From Miscanthus floridulus (Eukaryota > Streptophyta > Magnoliopsida > Poales > Poaceae), in contig NC_089597.1 of NCBI RefSeq assembly GCF_019320115.1, forward strand, positions 121,506,951 through 121,570,950: DNA of 64,000 nt. Reading direction: 5' to 3'. The notes under the pieces were generated by a model. That model made no database searches. It saw nothing but the letters and a program-made list of their open reading frames with translations, and was not told the origin of the DNA. Numbering within the stretch: position 1 is the first letter of the stretch; each line of letters begins with the position of its first letter. Both the position numbers and the translations under genes were made by a program. Of this stretch, positions 59,049 to 64,000 are shown in pieces.

Positions 59049-59435
59049 TGTCATGTGGGGCCGCTCCTATTCTAGGAAACGGCGCGCCCGAGACGTCCGT
59101 TGCGCTACTAAACGCGCGGCTGGCTCACAGCCATCGGCCTCAGGCCATGCGGGGCAGGCTGTGTCAATCAGCGGATAGGAATAGAAAGAGAGATCAAATT
59201 TGTTCCTAAGATTGAGGAGTAATTAGCTCTAGTTGTTAGGCTCAAGGCCTATTTAGCCATGTACGTGGACAAGGAATAAAGAAAGCAAGTTATTATCCTT
59301 CTAATCTCTCTCTCACCTTCCTCCAACTAATCCTAGCCGGCCGGGGGGCAAAACCTTAGCCCTAGACGACGACGGCAGGAGATTACGAGCTCCGTAGTCG
59401 AGGGCCAGCTACCCTAGGGCATGACGCCCTTGACA
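59049..59435 (+). repeat. 3' LTR of element D
   Basis: 387 bp, TGTCATGTGG...CCTTGACA, with a single copy of the unit duplicated in the 5' LTR. The polyprotein frame reads about 130 bp into it before stopping. Confidence 0.93.
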
Positions 59436-60400
59436 GTATACCACTCTACTGATGCCAATTGAAACGGGTGTGCCCAGCCCGCACTGATGGGGTCACCTGT
59501 CGGATATGTATGATAGATCGACATGCAGGTAAGTAAATGTTGCAGTCGCCAGATGTGGTGCACTACTGGAGCATCAATAGCAACCTCTACCTCTCCATTA
59601 AGCACGCGACAAGTCCATCCGTGTCTCAATCTGTCACGATAGGGATCCCTGTAGTACATTGCTGCGGTTAGTTCCACGATCGAAAAGGGCAAGGCTTTAC
59701 AGCAACCGACATTTCTGGACAGATAAACAGAAATTAGAACACGCGTGTTTTTAGCAGAGATCGATAAAACCGCTCTCGGCCCAAGGCAAGAAGAAGTGCC
59801 AAACGCTCAAAGAAGCTACACGTTGCTCCACTCCCTGCTTGCTCTCGGTCTCGGCTGCTGGCTTGGCTTCAGGCTACGCGCCATACCCATACGGCGCAAG
59901 CATGGCGCAAGGTGACAGGCCTCGCGCTCGCGGTCAGTCACAGGCTCACAGGCGAACCCGCAACGCGACGACGACAACGACAACTGGAAGGACATGCATG
60001 GCTCGTCATGATCCAGTGATCATCTCGCTCTCCGCCGCTGACGCGGACAGGTGGCCGCACCGACACATACTACTGGTAGCTTCCTCCTCGGATCAGCACG
60101 GAGGTGCTGGAGCTGGCCGCCGCTGCGCCGACTGCACCTGGCAGCCGCAGGAGCAATTCTCGCCACAGCGTGGCGGATGTTTTTGCCGCCAGTTCTGTGG
60201 CCGCCACAGACTTGGCGTGGCAGACAAAGGCTGTGAACCAAACAGTCCAATGCCTGTGCCATGCAGCGGTCGGAATATTCGACGATACTTGTCGTTTCAG
60301 TTGCCAAGAATGCAGGATTACAAGGCTCCTGGTATCAGAAATCTTGCTGCTCTACTCTAGAAAACAGAGGAGGAGAATTTTGGGTCACAATTTCGACCCA

Positions 60401-60643
60401 GGCCTTGTTTAGTTGACAGAAATTTTTTTTAGAAAATGGTACTGTAGTATTTTCGTTGTTATTTGGCAATTAGTGTCCAATCATAGTCTAATTAGACTTA
60501 AAATATTCGTCTCGTAAATTTCGTCTAAACTGTGTAATTAGTTTTATTTTTTATTTATATTTAATGCTTCATGCATACGTCCAAAGATTCAATGTGACGG
60601 GAAATCTTGAAAAATTTTATAAAATTTTGGAAACTAAACAGGC
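60401..60643. mobile_element. Tourist-like MITE in duplicated copy 1
   Basis: GGCCTTGTTTAGTT at the left and AACTAAACAGGC at the right, with the family core TATATTTAATGCTTCATG and AATGTGACGGG. Flanking CCA occurs on both sides. Copy 2 reads straight through as CGACCTAGAGCAAG near 62915, so this is an insertion absent from copy 2. Confidence 0.85.
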
Positions 60644-60863
60644 ACCCAAAGCAAGTGGCTGCCATGCCAATGTTTTCCCTCCCCAAAGGACGGTAAGGGG
60701 GTTTTGCCGTAGTAGATTTATTAGAAGAGAATTGGCCCATTTTCCCCCTCCTGAAAGAACGGCAAGGGTTTTGCCTTAGATTAATTAGAAGAAATAAAAC
60801 TAGTCCAAATTATAAGAAGAGGATTGGCCACTGTAGCTGTATACCTAATTGGTTTTTGGCTAA

Positions 60864-61094
60864 GGGCTTATTTAGTTCCCAAAAAAAAATGCTACAGTAG
60901 ACATCACATCGAATCTTGCGATACGTGCATTGAGCATTAAATATAGACGAAAAAAACTAATTGCACAGTTTGGTTGAAAATTGTGAGACGAACGTTTTAA
61001 GCCTAATTAGTCCATGATTAAACACTAATTTCCAAATAAAAACGAAAGTGCTACAGTAGCCAAATTCCTAAAATTTCACGAACTAAACAAGCCC
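60864..61094. mobile_element. Tourist-like MITE with verified empty site
   Basis: Termini GGGCTTATTTAGTTC and GAACTAAACAAGCCC, with TAA at 60861-60863 and 61095-61097. Copy 2 has GGCTAAGGGACG with a single TAA (63134-63136), the exact pre-insertion sequence. Confidence 0.92.
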
Positions 61095-61164
61095 TAAGGG
61101 ACGTTTGCTGTCTGCACAGGGTGTAGCTGAAAATGAACTGTATGGAGACAGCATCAGTCTATTA

Positions 61165-61282
61165 TGGTCATGTTCGCTTCTTTTATAATCCGTACTTTTT
61201 AACTTATTTTTTTTCTCTCACAATAAATCAGTGGGAACAGTGTTTTGACTCTTTTTTTTTCCCAGTGAAACGAACGGAGCCA
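61165..61282. mobile_element. 118-bp MITE with TA duplication and verified empty site
   Basis: Begins TGGTCATGTTCGCTT and ends AACGAACGGAGCCA, with TA on both sides. Copy 2 reads CTATTATATGTCGCC at about 63198-63212 without it. The same family as 5073-5202. Confidence 0.88.
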
Positions 61283-61674
61283 TATATGTCGCCTCGTCAT
61301 GTCGCTTGGCGTCCTGTGGTTGGATCCCTCTGACTGCTCTTGCATAAGCACGATCATAATCATACAGCATAACATTACCAAAGAAAAAAAAAATCACACG
61401 GGAGATGTGCTTGCTTCCATTGTGACTGGAATCGATTAGAATCGAATGGTCACTGGCTGGCCATCTTCTTCGCTCTTCCGGGGACGACGCTGTTCTGCCC
61501 TCATGAGTCAGCCCATGACTGATGAGCTGCTGTTTTCGATCAGCATCAGGGCAACAGGGGAGGACTGCTGCATGTCCTTCCTTCAGCATTTTTTTTTCAA
61601 CGCTTGTCTACTAGGCTGTGACAGTCTGAAGAGACATTGGTTTCAGATAAATTACTTTGCCCCCTGGCGCTGTA

Positions 61675-62284
61675 CATGCATGATTGAGCATGCTAGCTGT
61701 ACCTCTTGTGCGATGATAGACTTCACAACAGGAGGGAGAGATCCACTGTCAGATTTATATATTTGGCAACGTGCCAATATTAGGGTGCCCTCGATGTTTA
61801 TCCTGGTGGGAGTGGGACACGCCACGCCACAAGCATGCTTGTGCCGGTTCCTGCCTGTGCTTAGTTCTATCTATCGATGGCTGCTTGCTAGGTGTAGTAG
61901 ACTCTAGCATAGTTAGTAGCACTGCCGTTGAAACAGCTTGTCTTTCCTGTGTTTTTTGCACGCCTGAACAAAGCAAGAACAGGCAGGGGATATCCATCTG
62001 ACAGTTGAAATCACCTATCTGGCTGGTGAAACTAATTTTCATGTTCTCTTCTCTCCATTATGCTGTGGTAAATCATCAGAAAAATGGCCTTTTGATTTCA
62101 GTTCTGTACCTTTCTGGCTGTATGTATTTCGGCGGAGTTCATCATGTGTTCGTACGTAGTACTAACCACTCGACTTGTATTGCCTTGTTGGCCCCGGACG
62201 TGACAGGCGGGCCGGCGAGGGCCCGCTGGTCCTCCATTTTCGTGCCACACAAGTTGCTTGTGCTGATTCAGCACATGCGACCTG
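61675..62284. other. Spacer between duplicated copies, nothing recognised
   Basis: No gene, repeat boundary or RNA was found. Frames on both strands lack domains. Confidence 0.4.
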
Positions 62285-62394
62285 TTCGTTGGTTGGTTTG
62301 TGGACTGGTTTAGGCTGGCTGGTGCTGGTTTATTGTGAGAGAAAAATATTGTTGGTTGGCTGGTTTGAGCTGGCTGAAACCAACCAGCGAACAG
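62285..62394. mobile_element. MITE (CTGTTCG ends) at the left edge of copy 2
   Basis: The left end ACCTGTTCGTTGGTTGGTTT and the right end AACCAACCAGCGAACAGGGT are inverted. The interior has TTATTGTGAGAGAAAAATATT. Homology to copy 1 begins only five bases after it, so this MITE marks or causes the edge of the duplication. Confidence 0.65.
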
Positions 62395-62398
62395 GGTG

Positions 62399-63585
62399 AT
62401 GGTCAGTATCAGTGTATACCACTCTACTGAAGCGAATTGAAACGGGTGTGCCCAGCCCGCACTGATGGGGTCACCTGTCGGATATGTATGATAGATCGAC
62501 ATGCAGGTAAGTAAATGTTGCAGTCGCCAGATGTGGTGCACTACTGGAGCATCAATAGCAACCTCTACCTCTCCATTAAGCACGCGACAAGTCCATCCGT
62601 GTCTCAATCTGTCACGATAGGGATCCCTGTAGTACATTGCTGCGGTTAGTTCCACGATCGAAAAGGGCAAGGCTTTTACAGCAACCGACATTTCTGGACA
62701 GATAAACAGAAATTAGAACACGCGTGTTTTTAGCAGAGAGCAGACAAAGGCTGTGAACCAAACAGCCCCAGTGCCTGAGCCATGCAGCGGTCGGAATATT
62801 CGACGATACTTGTCGTTTCAGTTGCCAAGAATGCAGGATTACAAGGCTCCTGGTATCAGAAATCTTGCTGCTCTACTCTAGAAAACAGAGGAGGAGAATT
62901 TTGGGTCACAATTTCGACCTAGAGCAAGTGGCTGCCATGCCAATGTTTTCCCTCCCCAAAGGACGGTAAGGGGTTTTTGCCGTAGTAGATTTATTAGAAG
63001 AGAATTGGCCCATTTTTCCCCTCCTGAAGGAACGGCAAGGGTTTTGCCATAGATTAATTAGAAGAAATAAAACTAGTCCAAATTATAAGAAGAGGATTGG
63101 CCAGTGTAGCTGTATACCTAATTGGTTTTTGGCTAAGGGACGTTTGCTGTCTACACAGGGTGTAGCTGAAAATGAACTGTATGGAGACAGCATCAGTCTA
63201 TTATATGTCGCCTCGTCATGTCGCTTGGGGCGTCCTGTGGTTGGATCCCTCTGACTGCTCTTGCATAAGCACGATCATAATCATACAGCATAACATTTCC
63301 AAAGAAAAAAAAATCACACGGGAGATGTGCTTGCTTCCATTGTGACTGGAATCGATTAGAATCGAATGGTCACTGGCTGCCATCTTCTTCGCTCTTCAGG
63401 GGACGACGCTGTTCTGCCCTCACGAGTGAGCCCATGACTGCTGTTTTCGATCAGCATAAGGGCAACAGGGGAGGACTGCTGCGTGTCCTTCCTTCAGCAT
63501 TTTTTTTTCAACGCTTGTCTACTAGGCTGTGACAGTCTGAAGAGACATTGGTTTCAGACAAATTACTTTGCCCCCTGGCGCTGTA
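62399..63585. repeat. Duplicated segment, copy 2 (retains empty sites)
   Basis: Starts ATGGTCAGTATCAGTGTATA and ends GCCCCCTGGCGCTGTA, as copy 1 does. It lacks element D, three MITEs and the 465-bp stretch. A minus-strand frame (62098-62691) starts in it, but in copy 1 the corresponding frame is broken by a one-base difference near 59697, so it is not called as a gene. Confidence 0.88.
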
Positions 63586-64000
63586 GATTTTTTTTAATTT
63601 TAACCTTTTTTAAAATATAATTTTAAATCTAACACTGTCGGATTTTTTTTAAACTAGCCCTGGTGCAGCCAAATGCCTGTGTCGCGCCATGCATGATGGC
63701 GCGGCACAGGGCTGACGTGGCGTGGGCCGGCCGGGGGGCGCTGACGTGGCGGGTCTTGCCGCGCCACCGACCCTGGCGCGGCAGTGTCGCGCCCTGTTGC
63801 GTGGCGTGGCTGGACCAAACATACCGCACGAGCAGCCACACCACCTGGCCGCTGCGCCTGCCGCCGGCCCGGGCTACCTGGATGGTAGAATCGAAACGCG
63901 TCGCGACCGTATTTTGTTGAGTTTTTTTCACGGCCGAATAGATAATTTGATAAGCCAATGATTAGTTTTTCATCTTTCATAATACGATTATGCACCATTT
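63586..64000. repeat. GC-rich sequence with GCCGCGCCA hairpins
   Basis: After an AT-rich stretch, two inverted repeats occur: CTGTGTCGCGCCAT with ATGGCGCGGCACAG (63677-63709), and a perfect 9-bp pair GCCGCGCCA / TGGCGCGGC (63758-63782). This resembles a dispersed GC-rich repeat cut off by the window end. Overlapping frames are not genes. Confidence 0.45.

Larger units (their letters stand above)
54131..59435 (+). mobile_element. Chromovirus LTR retrotransposon, Reina-like (element D), inactive
   Basis: LTRs TGTCATGTGG...CTTGACA flank one gag-pol reading direction, with GTATA duplicated at 54126-54130 and 59436-59440. The primer-binding site after the left LTR reads TGGTATCATGATCC (54662-54675), for tRNA-Met. 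A purine tract GAGGGGGGGAGAGA (59035-59048) precedes the right LTR. The domain order is gag with knuckle, protease, RT, RNase H, integrase, chromodomain. Short LTRs and a total of 5.3 kb fit the Reina clade (inference). The polyprotein has five premature stops and two compensating frame changes. The same site without the element is preserved at 62399-62440. Confidence 0.95.
59436..61674. repeat. Duplicated segment, copy 1 (holds element D at its left edge and three MITEs)
   Basis: Matches 62399-63585 nearly base for base once inserted elements are removed. The first 20 bp of the copy lie left of element D (54111-54130). A stretch of about 465 bp (59758-60222) is present here but absent from copy 2. 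A CAG|GTAAGTAA splice-donor-like site occurs in both copies (59524-59534 here), but no exon could be assigned. The unit shows no clear gene. Confidence 0.88.

Noticed and set aside
59524..59534. Perfect splice-donor-like CAG|GTAAGTAA in both duplicated copies
   Set aside because: No coding exon, branch or acceptor context could be assigned. A chance match is likely.
62098..62691. 197-codon minus-strand frame in duplicated copy 2, with a counterpart at 59414-59692
   Set aside because: The N-terminal part looks protein-like, but copy 1 has a one-base change breaking the start and the C-terminal half is read from MITE sequence. No recognised domain.

Overview
The window looks like nuclear DNA of a grass (Poaceae), probably a panicoid/Andropogoneae species such as sorghum, Miscanthus or sugarcane. 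This is an inference: GC-rich genes with a short intron sit among nested CACTA elements, large chromovirus-type LTR retrotransposons, Tourist-like MITEs and a TRIM. I see no bacterial, organellar or free viral sequence, and no rRNA or functional tRNA gene.

Only two host genes can be supported well. One is an intronless CLE-type signalling-peptide precursor on the minus strand (2917-3336). The other is a two-exon xyloglucan endotransglucosylase/hydrolase (XTH) on the plus strand (52629-53660) with a TATA box and a poly(A) signal. A third host-derived trace is a dead fragment of the plastid pyruvate dehydrogenase E2 lipoyl domain, carried inside a small TIR transposon at 5851-6486.

Layout. 1-12.7 kb: a complete TRIM retrotransposon (220-1129), the CLE gene, several MITEs, the gene-fragment-carrying TIR element, and a 1.5-kb non-autonomous CACTA element (9474-10949) with a long hairpin, a tandem repeat and a tRNA-like Pol III box pair. 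12.8-47.5 kb: one nested stack. A CACTA element with about 1.4 kb of its own sequence (12824-47475, TSD AAA) contains a solo LTR (13148-15558), a Tekay/Del-like chromovirus (element B, 15890-44216, minus strand) and a second solo LTR (44528-47054). Element B is itself split by a younger 13.9-kb LTR element without recognisable gag-pol (element C, 24531-38421, TSD CATAC). 48-54 kb: MITEs and the XTH gene. 54-64 kb: a Reina-like chromovirus (element D, 54131-59435, TSD GTATA) and two copies of a duplicated segment. The second copy preserves the empty sites of element D and of three MITEs.

The most unusual feature is in element B. Upstream of gag, in the same orientation, lies a 330-codon frame (38580-39569, minus) whose first residues copy the N-terminal tail of histone H3 (ARTKQTAR, then STGG, AP, R, LA; 17 of the first 21 positions). 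It is followed by an unrecognised middle region, a coiled-coil-like segment and a strongly acidic C-terminus. The same element encodes a chromodomain on its integrase, so a retrotransposon-encoded H3-tail mimic is a reasonable hypothesis. This copy is dead: it has four in-frame TAG codons, one exactly at the position of H3 lysine 9.
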